From Holophagaceae bacterium (GTDB taxonomy: Bacteria; Acidobacteriota; Holophagae; Holophagales; Holophagaceae), in the NCBI GenBank assembly GCA_016710635.1, contig JADJVL010000011.1:1-64000 (forward strand): a DNA stretch of 64,000 nucleotides. The letters are read 5' to 3'. How positions within the stretch are numbered: position 1 is the stretch's first letter; each line of letters starts with the position of its first letter. The notes under the pieces were generated by a model that saw only the letters and a program-made list of their open reading frames with translations, had not been told where the DNA came from and searched no databases. Made by a program: the position numbers and the translations under genes. This document shows positions 18,627 to 27,503 of this stretch, in pieces.

Positions 18627-19417
18627 CGATGCGTTTGATCGCCGCAGGCAAAACCGATGTCGGCTGTGTCCGCAAGCACAACGAGGACAACCTGCTCCTG
18701 GACACGGAGCTGGGGCTTCTCGTCGTGGCCGACGGACTCGGCGGGCATGCCGCCGGTGAAGTCGCGAGCCAGATCGTGGTGGACCGCGTGGCCCACTTCA
18801 TCGCCCAGACCGTGGAGAAGGACCGCACCTGGCCCCTCGAATACGACGTGAACCTGAACTACGACGGCAACCGCCTGAAGGTGGCCCTCCTCCTGAGCGA
18901 CCAGGCCATCGCCGAGGACATCAAGACCAACCCGGAGCGGGAAACCATGGGGTCCACGGTGGTGGCCTGCCTGCTGCACGGGAGCCGGGTGACCATGGCC
19001 CACGTGGGCGACTCCAGGGCCTACCTGATCAACCCGGACGCCATCACCCAGATCACCCGGGACCATTCCTGGGTGGCGGAGCAGGTGGCCCACGGGATCC
19101 TGACCCCTTCGGAGGCCCGGGTGCACCCCTTCCGGAACGTGATCACCCAGGCCCTGGGCAACGGGGGCGACCTGGATGTCGCCATTCAGGAACTCGAACT
19201 CCGCAAAATGGACCGCCTCTTGCTTTGCTCTGATGGACTGTCAGGAATGGTCAACGACCAGGATATTTGGACGATTGTGAATAGCGCATCCTCGTTGGAA
19301 GATGCTGTAAATCAGTTGGTTGCACGCGCAAAGGAAAACGGGGGCGAGGATAATGTCACCGTGATCCTGGCCGGCTTCGAAGACGAAGAGATGCAGCCAT
19401 CTGAGGGAAATGCTTGA
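18623..19417 (+). CDS. PP2C-family serine/threonine protein phosphatase
   Basis: 264 residues with the PP2C metal-binding motifs: VGCVRKHNEDNLL (motif 1), VVADGLGGHAAGEVAS (motif 2), AHVGDSRAYL, and DNVTVILAGF at the end. It removes phosphate from Ser/Thr and would oppose Hanks-type kinases; none lies in the window. Its ATG at 18623 overlaps the J-domain stop (ATGA); a second ATG at 18629 is equally possible. A promoter for pilM follows directly. A second PP2C gene lies at 25972. Confidence 0.92.
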   Translation: MTMRLIAAGKTDVGCVRKHNEDNLLLDTELGLLVVADGLGGHAAGEVASQIVVDRVAHFIAQTVEKDRTWPLEYDVNLNYDGNRLKVALLLSDQAIAEDIKTNPERETMGSTVVACLLHGSRVTMAHVGDSRAYLINPDAITQITRDHSWVAEQVAHGILTPSEARVHPFRNVITQALGNGGDLDVAIQELELRKMDRLLLCSDGLSGMVNDQDIWTIVNSASSLEDAVNQLVARAKENGGEDNVTVILAGFEDEEMQPSEGNA

Positions 19418-19441
19418 CGTACACTTGAGTAGCGTTAGAAT
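19414..19441 (+). promoter_or_regulatory. probable sigma-70 promoter of pilMNOPQ
   Basis: -35 TTGACG at 19414-19419 and -10 TAGAAT at 19436-19441, spacer 16 bp, 33 bases before the pilM GTG. The -35 hexamer overlaps the PP2C stop region. Confidence 0.5.
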
Positions 19442-19474
19442 TTAGAACCATTCATCACCTAAGCGAGGCTCCCA

Positions 19475-20557
19475 GTGGGTCTTTTCGGCAGCAAGAGCAA
19501 AACGCTTGTCGGCCTGGACATCGGTTCGGGCGCGGTGAAAGTCTGTGAGCTCCAGGCCGTTGGCAAAGGGAGTTCGCAGCGTTACCGCTTGCAAAAACTC
19601 GGGGTGGCCCCGGTCCCCCCGGAAGCCATCGTCGACGGCGACATCATGGACTCCAACGCAGTGGCCTCGGCGATCCGCCAGGTCCTGGCGGAGCAGAAGA
19701 TCAAGTCCAAGGATGTGGCCATTGCGGTGTCCGGGCAGCAGGTCATGGTCAAGAAGGTGACCTTCCCGCTCATGAGCCCGGCCGAGCTGTCGGAATCCGT
19801 GCGCTGGGAGGCTGAAAGCTTCTTCCCCGCGGGCCAAGGCCTTGATTCCTATGCGCTTGACTACGCGGTTCTGGAAGAGCGGGCATCCGAGGGCAACATG
19901 GACGTGGTCCTGGTCGCCTGTCGGAAGGACAAGCTGGAGTCCTACGCCAGTTGCGTCGCCCAGGCCGGAGCGCGCCCTGTGGTGGTGGACGTGGATGTCT
20001 TCGCCCTTCAGAACGCCTACGAGGTCAACAGCACCCCCGGCAGCAGCGATGAAGTCGTGGCCCTGGTCAACATGGGCGCCAATTTCACCAACCTCGCCAT
20101 CCTCGTCGGGAACAAGTCCGTTTTCTGGCGGGACATCGCCTGGGGCGGCCACCGGTTCACCGACAAGCTCGTCGAGGACTGGGGGGTCAGCCCGGAAGCC
20201 GCCGAAATGCTCAAGCAGGGGCAGTCGGCGGAAGGACGCAGTCCTGAGGAGGTCGCCCCCTCCCTGGCGGCCATCGCCGACACCTTCGCCGACGAACTGA
20301 GCCGCACCATCGACTTCTTCCGCTCCAGCTTCAAGGTGGACCGCCTGGATCGGGTTCTTCTCGCCGGTGGCAGCGCCAAGGTCGCCGGCCTGACGGACGT
20401 GCTTTCCGATCGCCTGCGGGTTTCGGTGGAGCGGATGAACCCCTTCCTTCTCATCGAATTTGACGATCGCAGCGTGGATCCCGCGGCCGCCAGGGACATC
20501 GGCTGCTCGGCCACCGTTGCGGTCGGCCTGGCGCTCCGCCAAGTGGGGGACCGATGA
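19475..20557 (+). CDS. pilM: type IV pilus assembly protein PilM
   Basis: Cytoplasmic actin-like ATPase of the pilus alignment complex, which binds the N-terminus of PilN. It has actin-fold elements LVGLDIGSGAVKVCEL, VALVNMGANFTNLAIL and VLLAGGSAKVAGL. 360 residues is typical. The GTG at 19475 is the only start placed before LFGSKSKTLVGLDIG. First gene of pilMNOPQ; its stop overlaps the pilN ATG. Confidence 0.95.
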   Translation: MGLFGSKSKTLVGLDIGSGAVKVCELQAVGKGSSQRYRLQKLGVAPVPPEAIVDGDIMDSNAVASAIRQVLAEQKIKSKDVAIAVSGQQVMVKKVTFPLMSPAELSESVRWEAESFFPAGQGLDSYALDYAVLEERASEGNMDVVLVACRKDKLESYASCVAQAGARPVVVDVDVFALQNAYEVNSTPGSSDEVVALVNMGANFTNLAILVGNKSVFWRDIAWGGHRFTDKLVEDWGVSPEAAEMLKQGQSAEGRSPEEVAPSLAAIADTFADELSRTIDFFRSSFKVDRLDRVLLAGGSAKVAGLTDVLSDRLRVSVERMNPFLLIEFDDRSVDPAAARDIGCSATVAVGLALRQVGDR

Positions 20558-21144
20558 TCAAGATCAACCTCCTCGGCGATGCGCTCTCCCAGGGCGGCGG
20601 CAAGAAGTCCGACCGGGCGGAACCCGCCCAGATCTACGGCGAAGGCGAAGGTGGCGGACGCCCCGGACTGCCCATCGCCGGCATCATCGTCGGACTGCTC
20701 TTCGCCTCCATCGGCGGTGTGTACTACATCTTCCTGAACAATGAAGTCCAGAGGGCCGAGACGAGAAAGGCCGACCTGGAGCGCCAGCGGGATGAGCTCA
20801 AGAAGTTCATCGATCTCGAAAAGACCTTCCGGGAAAAGAAGGAGATGCTAGCGAAGAAGGAAGAGATCATGCAGGGGCTGCGCAAGAACCAGCAACTGCC
20901 GGTGCACTTCCTGGAAGAACTGGCGAACAGCCTCCCCGACGATGTCTGGTTCCGGGAAATCACCCAGCGCGGCATGAGCATCAACATCAAGGGCGAGGCG
21001 CGGTCCTTCGAGGCCATCAACCTCTTCTACTCCCGGCTCCAGAGCCGGACACGGTGGTTCAAGAACATCAACTACCCAGGCGCAGAGCGGAAAGGCAACA
21101 ACCTCGAATTCTCGCTTTCCTTCGACCTCCAGAATCCGGCCTGA
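20554..21144 (+). CDS. pilN: type IV pilus inner-membrane protein PilN
   Basis: 196 residues: conserved cytoplasmic MIKINLLGDAL (the PilM-binding motif), one membrane helix (GIIVGLLFASIGGVYYIFL), a coiled coil (about residues 65-115) and a small periplasmic fold. It pairs with PilO to link PilM to the outer-membrane secretin. The ATG overlaps the pilM stop by four bases. Confidence 0.95.
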   Translation: MIKINLLGDALSQGGGKKSDRAEPAQIYGEGEGGGRPGLPIAGIIVGLLFASIGGVYYIFLNNEVQRAETRKADLERQRDELKKFIDLEKTFREKKEMLAKKEEIMQGLRKNQQLPVHFLEELANSLPDDVWFREITQRGMSINIKGEARSFEAINLFYSRLQSRTRWFKNINYPGAERKGNNLEFSLSFDLQNPA

Positions 21145-21153
21145 GGAGATGCG

Positions 21154-21768
21154 ATGAACCCTCAACTCACCAAACAGATCGGAATCGGGGCCGCGATCGG
21201 CATCGTGCTCGCGGCGCTGACCTACTTCCTCCTGAACGGGAAGCGCGATGACTTGAAGGCCACCTTGGCCTCCATCGAAAGCCTGCAGAAGGAAGTCGAC
21301 AAGGGCAACGGCCTCAAGGCGAACTACGAGAAGCTGAAGGTCGAGGTCGCGAACCAGGAAAAGCGCATTGAAGAGCTGATCAAGATCATGCCGACGGAGC
21401 AGGACCGGGCGGAGATGACCATCCGGATGAAGAAGCTGGCCGACACCGCCGGCATCGACCAGACCTCCTTCAGTCTTGAGACTCCGGCGAACAAGAACTA
21501 CTACAAGGAATATCCGGTCCGGTTCAACTTCCGGGTGGGCTACCACTCCTTCGGCGCCTTTGCCTCCATGATCTCGGGCTACGAAAAGATCATCAACCTG
21601 TCCGAACTCTCGTTCCGTCGGGTGGACAACCAGAAGGGCGCCGTCTTCCCGGCCGTGGTCAACTGCCGCATCAGCGCCTTCGTGTACAATCCGGCCCCTC
21701 CTGCTGAGGGAGCCCCGGCCGCCGCGAGGCCAGCCGCTGCCCGGGCCAAGGCCGGAAAGGAAGAGTGA
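21154..21768 (+). CDS. pilO: type IV pilus inner-membrane protein PilO
   Basis: 204 residues with one membrane helix near the N-terminus (GIGAAIGIVLAALTYFLL), a coiled coil (about 30-75) and a periplasmic ferredoxin-like domain (FNFRVGYHSFGAFASMISGY). It forms heterodimers with PilN. An Ala/Pro-rich tail closes the protein. Nine bases separate it from pilN. Confidence 0.94.
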   Translation: MNPQLTKQIGIGAAIGIVLAALTYFLLNGKRDDLKATLASIESLQKEVDKGNGLKANYEKLKVEVANQEKRIEELIKIMPTEQDRAEMTIRMKKLADTAGIDQTSFSLETPANKNYYKEYPVRFNFRVGYHSFGAFASMISGYEKIINLSELSFRRVDNQKGAVFPAVVNCRISAFVYNPAPPAEGAPAAARPAAARAKAGKEE

Positions 21769-21776
21769 GGTCCGCC

Positions 21777-22232
21777 ATGACACGACCCGTCCCCTTCCTC
21801 CTGCTCGCGCTCGCCTTCACCGGGGTCTCGGCCCAGGAACCCGTCAAGCCTTCGGAAACCACCACGGATGGCAAGCCCGCCGGGCCCACCCCGGAAGATC
21901 TCATTGCCCAGAGGGCCACGCCCTACCGGCCCAGCATGACCCGCGACCCGTTCCAGTCACCCACGGAAATCGATGGGGCCAAGGGTGGCGATGTGGTCGA
22001 CGACATCTCCGTCAAGGGCGTCGTCCGGAAAGAAGGAAAGATTCTCGCAGTCGTCTCCGACAGCCGCGGCATCGTCCGCTGGTTGCCCATCGGTTTCAAG
22101 TTCCGCGATGGCATGATCGCGGCCATCGATGACAAGTCCGTCACTTTCCATCAGTGGGACGTGAATTCCAGTGTCCAGACTGCGTTCCGAGTGGTCAAAA
22201 AGACCTTCAAGCGCGAGGAGGCCAAAAAATGA
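21777..22232 (+). CDS. pilP: type IV pilus lipoprotein-like protein PilP
   Basis: 151 residues: signal sequence TRPVPFLLLALAFTGVSAQE, a flexible Pro-rich linker, and the small beta domain typical of PilP (SVKGVVRKEGKILAVVSD, VTFHQWDVNSS). No lipobox Cys is visible, unlike classic PilP lipoproteins. PilP joins PilN/PilO to the secretin PilQ. ATG 21777 has AGTGAGG upstream; a GTG at 21765 overlapping the pilO stop is an alternative. Confidence 0.88.
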   Translation: MTRPVPFLLLALAFTGVSAQEPVKPSETTTDGKPAGPTPEDLIAQRATPYRPSMTRDPFQSPTEIDGAKGGDVVDDISVKGVVRKEGKILAVVSDSRGIVRWLPIGFKFRDGMIAAIDDKSVTFHQWDVNSSVQTAFRVVKKTFKREEAKK

Positions 22233-24430
22233 ATGCTCGCCTGAGTTCCTTGCTCGTGGCTGGTGGCGTGATCGTGGCGGCAGTCCCGTCCGCACCGCTC
22301 TCCGCCTACGCGCTGGCTGCCGAAGGCGCCACCCCCGTGGCGGCCCTCCAGGGCGCTTCCCTCGCCTCCGCGGACGCGACGTCAGCCTCCCTCAAACTGG
22401 ATCTGCCCGGCTATTCCGGCATCCCCAAACTGCAGGTCCTCTCCAACCCGCTGAGGGTGGTGGTGGATCTCCCCGGGGTGGACCGCGGCAGCCGGCCCAG
22501 CAAGAAAGACCTCGCGGCGATGCAGCATCCGCTCATCGTCCGCACGCGGCTCGCCCAGTTCGAGATCGCGCCGGCCCCGGTTACGCGGCTCGTGCTTGAG
22601 GTCAAGGAAGGCACCCAGGTCCTGGTGGGCACGGCCCCCGGCGGCGTGCTGCTCTCGTTGACCTCGGGCTCCGGCCCCGCGACCGCCAAGCTCCTGCCGC
22701 CCACCCACGCGCCGCTGATGGCGACGCCTGTGGCACTCCCCGTGACGGCCCCGGTCCTCGCATCGATGCCATCCCTTCCCAGGGCCAGCGAGTCGAAACC
22801 GGTGGAGACGGAATACATCGCGCTGCCGGCGCAGCCGGAGGCCGCCCACGCGCCTCTGGAGTCCGCCAGCCTCGCCCCCAAGGCTGCCGAGACGGCCGTG
22901 GCCAATCCGGTCGTCGCCACTGCGAGCGATGCGAAGGCAATGGTTTCGCCTGAACCGGCTCCCGTCGCCAAGGCCGCCCTGAACGCAATCCCTGAGGTGG
23001 GCGCTCCGATCCAGTCGCTGCCGAACCTTTCCGCCTCCTCCCTGCTGCCCCTCAGTCTGGGTTCGGCCGCTTCCGCGACCGCGCCGGCCGCCATCCAGGC
23101 CCCCAAGGACAGCCAGGCCCGCATGGGCAAGACCCTGGCGGACAGCCCCAACGTCTGGAAGGGCTCCAAGATGTCCATTGATGTCCAGAACGCGGACATC
23201 AAGGTCTTCCTGGGCATCCTGGCGGACGCCGGACACCTGAACCTCGTGATGGACCAGGACGTCCAGGGCATCTACAACTTCAAGTTCACCGACACCCCCT
23301 GGGACCAGATTCTCGACGTGGTCCTGAAGAACGCGGGTCTCGGCAAGGAGATCCAGAACGGCGTCCTTCGCGTCGCCAAGATCAAGAAGCTCCAGGAGGA
23401 GGAAGAGGACCGCCGGAAGCTGGACGAGGCCAAGGCTCTCGCCGGTCCCCTGCAGAGCATCACGCGTCCCCTCTCCTACTCCAAGGTGGGCGAAGTCCGC
23501 GGCATCATCGAGAAGATGCTCACCAAGCGCGGCAGCGTCATCCTCGACGACCGCACCAACACCCTGATCATCACGGACCTCTCGAACAACCTGGTGGTCA
23601 TCGATGACCTGATCTCCCAGCTGGATGTTCAGATCCAGCAGGTCCAGATCGAAGCCCGGGTCGTGGAAGCCAGCGGCAGCTACGAGAAGGCTTTCGGCGT
23701 GAAGTGGCCGCAGTCGAATGCGGGTTCCACCGCGCTGACCGTGAACGGCGAAAACGCCTCCTGGGGTGCCACCAACTCCCCCAGCTGGAACAGCATCAAC
23801 AACCGTCCTGGCTCTGGCCAGAACGCGGTGACCGGCGCCTTTGCCCCCGGCAAGGCGGGCGTCACGGACATCGCCGGGGCCGCCGGCGAGTTCTGGGTCT
23901 CCTTCCTGAGCAACCGCTTCAGCGTGAATTTCATCCTCCAGGCCCTCGAGAAGGACGGCAAGGTCAAGATCGTCTCCTCCCCGAAGGTCGTCACCCAGAA
24001 CAATAAGAAGGCCAAGATCCTCGCCGGCGAGAAGATCCCCTACCCGTCCCAGCAGGGCGGCGCGTCCGGCGGCGCCATCACCGTGGCCTTCGCCGACGCG
24101 AACCTCGAACTCGACGTGACGCCCCAGATCACCAACGAGGGCACCATCATCATGGACATCAAGGTGGAGAAGGCGGAAGCCGACTTCAGCCGCACCGTCC
24201 AGGGCACCCCGACCATCCTGCGGAAGGCCATCGAGACCCAGGTCCTGGTGCGGGACGGCGGCACCGCGATCCTCGGCGGCGTCTACACCAACAACCTCTC
24301 CGACGGCTCCACCGGCGTCCCCTTCCTGTCCAAGCTCCCCCTGATCGGGTGGATGTTCCGGAGCAAGACCCACTCGGAGAAGAATGCCGAACTCCTGATC
24401 TTCATCACGCCCCGCATCATCAAGAACTGA
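22229..24430 (+). CDS. pilQ: type IV pilus secretin PilQ
   Basis: Outer-membrane channel for the pilus, 733 residues. It has a signal peptide, one AMIN domain (about 50-135, peptidoglycan-binding), a long Ala/Pro-rich linker, a secretin/TonB short N-terminal domain (SIDVQNADIKVFLGILADAG), a secretin N1 domain (ITRPLSYSKVGEVRGIIEKM), and the secretin core ending TVQGTPTILRKAIETQVLV and AELLIFITPRII. The ATG overlaps the pilP stop. Last gene of the operon, followed by a terminator. Confidence 0.96.
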   Translation: MNARLSSLLVAGGVIVAAVPSAPLSAYALAAEGATPVAALQGASLASADATSASLKLDLPGYSGIPKLQVLSNPLRVVVDLPGVDRGSRPSKKDLAAMQHPLIVRTRLAQFEIAPAPVTRLVLEVKEGTQVLVGTAPGGVLLSLTSGSGPATAKLLPPTHAPLMATPVALPVTAPVLASMPSLPRASESKPVETEYIALPAQPEAAHAPLESASLAPKAAETAVANPVVATASDAKAMVSPEPAPVAKAALNAIPEVGAPIQSLPNLSASSLLPLSLGSAASATAPAAIQAPKDSQARMGKTLADSPNVWKGSKMSIDVQNADIKVFLGILADAGHLNLVMDQDVQGIYNFKFTDTPWDQILDVVLKNAGLGKEIQNGVLRVAKIKKLQEEEEDRRKLDEAKALAGPLQSITRPLSYSKVGEVRGIIEKMLTKRGSVILDDRTNTLIITDLSNNLVVIDDLISQLDVQIQQVQIEARVVEASGSYEKAFGVKWPQSNAGSTALTVNGENASWGATNSPSWNSINNRPGSGQNAVTGAFAPGKAGVTDIAGAAGEFWVSFLSNRFSVNFILQALEKDGKVKIVSSPKVVTQNNKKAKILAGEKIPYPSQQGGASGGAITVAFADANLELDVTPQITNEGTIIMDIKVEKAEADFSRTVQGTPTILRKAIETQVLVRDGGTAILGGVYTNNLSDGSTGVPFLSKLPLIGWMFRSKTHSEKNAELLIFITPRIIKN

Positions 24431-24448
24431 GCGGCACGGAGCACCAGG

Positions 24449-24474
24449 AAAAGGGCCCCTCGCGGGGCCCTTTT
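24449..24474. terminator. bidirectional Rho-independent terminator after pilQ
   Basis: Stem AAAAGGGCCCC (24449-24459), loop TCGC, arm GGGGCCCTTTT (24464-24474). The A and T tracts let it serve both pilQ and the convergent zinc-ribbon gene. Confidence 0.85.
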
Positions 24475-24496
24475 CCGTACTCGCGGCGTTGAGGGA

Positions 24497-24712
24497 TCAG
24501 GACTTGGGAATGGGCAGGGTGCGGACCAGACGCTTGCACCCGTTGCAGAGGATCGTGTAGGTGTCGGGCACTTCGAAGTGGTACTTGAAGCCCGGCCCTT
24601 CGAGGGGATCCTGACTGATCTTCTCGAGGCGGCCGAAGTGGTACTCGGCGATGCGCACGCTCTGGGGGACCGTCAGGTCTTGGCCGCAGTGGGGACAGGA
24701 AATGGCTGCCAT
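24497..24712 (-). CDS. small zinc-ribbon-like protein
   Basis: 71 residues with two Cys pairs, CPHCG near the start and CNGC near the end, spaced as in a zinc ribbon. Between them lies a Tyr/Phe-rich segment (EYHFGRLEKISQDP). Function unknown. ATG 24712 opens MAAISCPHCG; an earlier start at 24739 adds nine residues. It is convergent with pilQ. Confidence 0.65.
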   Translation of the reverse strand: MAAISCPHCGQDLTVPQSVRIAEYHFGRLEKISQDPLEGPGFKYHFEVPDTYTILCNGCKRLVRTLPIPKS

Positions 24713-24740
24713 GGGACTCCTCGGAAAGGCTGAAAGCAAT

Positions 24741-24899
24741 TCACCTCAGAAAAAGGTACCAGAGGACGAGCCCGATGAGAGCCAGCATCGCCAGGCCTGC
24801 GGCCAGCCTGAGGACCAGCCGCCCGAGCTTCCAGGCCACCCACAGCACCAGCAGCCCGAGCAGGGCCGCCCCGGCGGCGAGCAGCCAGGGCTGGCTCAT
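24741..24899 (-). CDS. short membrane protein, 52 residues
   Basis: Encodes two hydrophobic helices: LLAAGAALLGLLVLWVAW, a short basic turn (KLGRLVLR), and LAAGLAMLALIGLVLWYLFL. The ATG at 24899 overlaps the stop of the 3-hydroxyacyl-CoA dehydrogenase gene (ATGA), which supports real, coupled translation. No family recognised. Confidence 0.6.
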   Translation of the reverse strand: MSQPWLLAAGAALLGLLVLWVAWKLGRLVLRLAAGLAMLALIGLVLWYLFLR

Positions 24900-25777
24900 C
24901 GCTTCCGTCCTTCGGCATCCCATTCGTAGAAGCCATGGCCGACGGCCCGGCCCGTGCGGCCCGTGGCCACCAGCTCCCGCAGGATCCGGGGCGGCTCGAA
25001 GGCCGACTGGCCGGAGCCGGCGTGGAGGCGTTCCGCGATGGCCAGCCGCAGGTCCAGCCCCACACGATCGGAGAGTTCCAGGGGGCCGATGGGATGGCCG
25101 TAGCCAAGGCTCATGAGGGCGTCCAGCCCATCCCGGTCCGCCGCGCCGGCTTCCAGAAGCCGCATGGCTTCGAGCCCCTGGGCCAGCGCCATCCTCGACG
25201 CTGCGAACCCCGCCTGGTCCTGGACCTGCACGATCTGCTTGTGGAGGACCGCCGCCAGCCTTTTGGAAGCGGCCACGGCGCCGGGCTCGCAGTCCTCCGG
25301 CACCACAAGTTCCACCACGCCCATGCGGGACATCGGCACGAAGCCGTGGAAGCCCAGGGGCGGCCGCGCCAGCCCGGCGGCGATGGCGAGCTCGGCCATG
25401 GGGATGGAGGAGCTGCCGGAGAGCCGCAGGCCTTCCCAGCCGCCGAGGCCGCGCCAGAAGGGGACCTTGGCGTCCAGCGCCTCCGGCAGGGCCTCCAGCA
25501 GCACGTTGGCGCCGGCGAGGGCCGCCGGCAGGCTTTCCGCGCTCCGCAGCAGCCCCGCGGCCAGGTCCGCTTCCTCGGGTGTCATCCGTCCCTTGGCGGT
25601 TTCGGCCCGCCACCCGCTTTGGATCGACTCGACCGCCCGCTCCGCATGGGCGAGGTCCCGGCCCACGAGGCGCACCTCGAGGCCGCAGCGGGCCGCCCAG
25701 CCCGCGAAGGAGCGGCCGAAGGCGCCGGGCCCCACCACGACGAGGACCTGGAGGGCGCGGGGGCCCGGACCGTTCAT
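24896..25777 (-). CDS. 3-hydroxyacyl-CoA dehydrogenase family protein
   Basis: 293 residues with an NAD-binding Rossmann start (VLVVVGPGAFGRSFAGWAAR), the middle SGSSSIPMAELA and GFHGFVPMSRMGVVELVV (family GxHFxNP-like region, diverged), and a C-terminal dimerisation domain (SLGYGHPIGPLELSDRVGLD). It acts in fatty-acid or butanoate metabolism; substrate uncertain because the active-site His segment reads LGFHGF. A second, more canonical paralogue lies at 56766-57644. ATG 25777 is favoured over 25810. Confidence 0.8.
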   Translation of the reverse strand: MNGPGPRALQVLVVVGPGAFGRSFAGWAARCGLEVRLVGRDLAHAERAVESIQSGWRAETAKGRMTPEEADLAAGLLRSAESLPAALAGANVLLEALPEALDAKVPFWRGLGGWEGLRLSGSSSIPMAELAIAAGLARPPLGFHGFVPMSRMGVVELVVPEDCEPGAVAASKRLAAVLHKQIVQVQDQAGFAASRMALAQGLEAMRLLEAGAADRDGLDALMSLGYGHPIGPLELSDRVGLDLRLAIAERLHAGSGQSAFEPPRILRELVATGRTGRAVGHGFYEWDAEGRKR

Positions 25778-25971
25778 GGGCGGGCCCGGACCACTCTCGG
25801 GCGGGCCCACCCCGCGCGGGCTGCGGAAAGGTCCAACGCTTCGGACATGAGGCCCTCCGGGGCTATGATGGTGGCTACGCCTCTGCCATCCTAGCGGACC
25901 GCGGATTTCGAGATCAGATCCGCCGGGTTCCGCCTTTCGTTCCGTCCGAACGCTCTTTCGAATGCCACCGC

Positions 25972-26892
25972 ATGCTGATTGACTACGCAGCGCTCACCCA
26001 TCCCGGCCGCGTCCGCAAGAACAACGAGGACGCCTACCTCGTGAACGCCCTGGACGGCGAGGAGCCCCAGGTCAGCGGTCCGCTGCGCAGCCGGACCATC
26101 TGCAAGAACGGGCTGTTGGCGGCGGTCGCCGATGGCATGGGCGGGGCCGCCGCGGGCGAAGTGGCGAGCCGGGAAGGCCTGGCCGCGGTGGCGGTCTATC
26201 TCTTCGGGCACTGGGGCCGGCTGCCGGAGGCCGAGGTCAGCGAACCGCTCCTCATCGAGGCCCTCCGCGGCGCCGTGGAAGAGGCCTCCAAGGCCGTCCT
26301 GCGCTGGTCCGATGATGACCGCACCGCCCGGGGCATGGGTTCCACCCTCACCTCGACCCTCATCTGGAATGGCTGCGCCTACCTCGCCCAGATCGGCGAC
26401 AGCCGCGCCTACCTCTTCCGCCGCGGCGAGCTGGTGCAGCTGACCACGGACCAGACACTGGTGCACGAGATGATCACCGCGGGCTCCCTCACCCCCGAGC
26501 AGGCGCGGGTGCATCCCCAGCGCAACATGATCACCCAGGCCCTGGGCTGCCCAACGCCCATCATCCCCGTGCTGGGCAAGGTCGCCCTGCGGCGGGGCGA
26601 CCGCCTCCTCATCTGCTCCGACGGCCTGCACGGCGAGGTGGACGACGGGCGGCTGCAGGCCATCCTCGCCCAGGCCTTCAGCCCGCGGCGCACCCTCGAG
26701 CTGATGCTGGAGGAGGCCCTCAAGAACGGGGGCCGCGACAACATCACCGCCCTGCTGCTGGCCCTCGACGATCCGGCCCTCCTGCTCCCCGGCCAGGGCG
26801 AATCCCCCAAGGTCGTGGATCCGGATTCCCCGGATTCGGACGTGAAGGCCAGCCTCATGGGCCGGCTCGGGCGCATGCTCGGGAGCCGCTGA
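25972..26892 (+). CDS. PP2C-family serine/threonine protein phosphatase (second copy)
   Basis: 306 residues, PP2C motifs: GRVRKNNEDAYLVN, AAVADGMGGAAAGEVASREG, AQIGDSRAYLFRRGEL and GGRDNITALLLAL. It shows the same architecture as the phosphatase at 18623 but is clearly diverged. It begins a co-directional run with the RdgC-like pair and amidase; its stop overlaps the next start by one base. ATG 25972 begins the conserved MLIDYAALTHPGRVRKNNED. Confidence 0.92.
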   Translation: MLIDYAALTHPGRVRKNNEDAYLVNALDGEEPQVSGPLRSRTICKNGLLAAVADGMGGAAAGEVASREGLAAVAVYLFGHWGRLPEAEVSEPLLIEALRGAVEEASKAVLRWSDDDRTARGMGSTLTSTLIWNGCAYLAQIGDSRAYLFRRGELVQLTTDQTLVHEMITAGSLTPEQARVHPQRNMITQALGCPTPIIPVLGKVALRRGDRLLICSDGLHGEVDDGRLQAILAQAFSPRRTLELMLEEALKNGGRDNITALLLALDDPALLLPGQGESPKVVDPDSPDSDVKASLMGRLGRMLGSR

Positions 26893-27503
26893 TGGGATTG
26901 GCGCAGGGAGGCTTCAGCCTCAAGCGGTACCTGGTGATGGGTCCCGTCCCTTCCGAGGACGAGCTGGCGGAAGGCCTGGCGGAGCACCGCTTCCGGCCCT
27001 TCCAGGACGGCCTGGAGGAGGAGCGGGCGGGCTGGTGCGACTGGCGCAATCCCCTCATCACGCCCCCGGAGAAGGACTGGGCCACCCAGGAGCGCTTCGC
27101 ACTCTTCGGGCTGCGGGTCGACAGCCGCAAGGTGCCGACGGCCCTCCTCAAGGCCCACGTGGACCTGCGCCTGCGCGCGCTGCAGGCGGAAAAGGACCTC
27201 GCCTTCATCGGCAAGGAGGCCCGCATCTCCATGGCGGACGAAGTGAAGGTGGAGCTGCTGCAGAAGGTGCTGCCGGCCCTCAAAGTCGTGGATGTGGCCT
27301 GGGACTTGAAGGGCGGCATGCTCTGGACCACGGCCTCCAGCAGCCGCGCCCAGAGCGCCCTCCTGGACCTCTTCATGAAGTCCTTCGGCTGCGAGCTGCA
27401 GCCCCTCGCGCCCCTGCTCCTGGCGGGCCGCGTGGCGCCGGAACTGCCGGTGGAGGCGCTGATGGCGTTGGATCCTTTGGATCTTGAGTTGGAAGAGGCA
27501 TGA
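26892..27503 (+). CDS. RdgC-like recombination-associated protein
   Basis: 203 residues. The start (PVPSEDELAEGLAEHRFRPF followed by GWCDWRNPL) and the middle, ending in LWTTASSSRAQSALLDLFMK, follow the pattern of RdgC, a ring-shaped DNA-binding protein that modulates RecA. It is about 100 residues shorter than enterobacterial RdgC. It overlaps the next gene by four bases, and the two probably act together. The assignment is from remembered family pattern, moderately sure. Confidence 0.6.
   Translation: MGLAQGGFSLKRYLVMGPVPSEDELAEGLAEHRFRPFQDGLEEERAGWCDWRNPLITPPEKDWATQERFALFGLRVDSRKVPTALLKAHVDLRLRALQAEKDLAFIGKEARISMADEVKVELLQKVLPALKVVDVAWDLKGGMLWTTASSSRAQSALLDLFMKSFGCELQPLAPLLLAGRVAPELPVEALMALDPLDLELEEA

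Noticed and set aside
22382..24373. 663-residue frame antisense to pilQ
   Set aside because: Shadow of pilQ with no recognisable domain.
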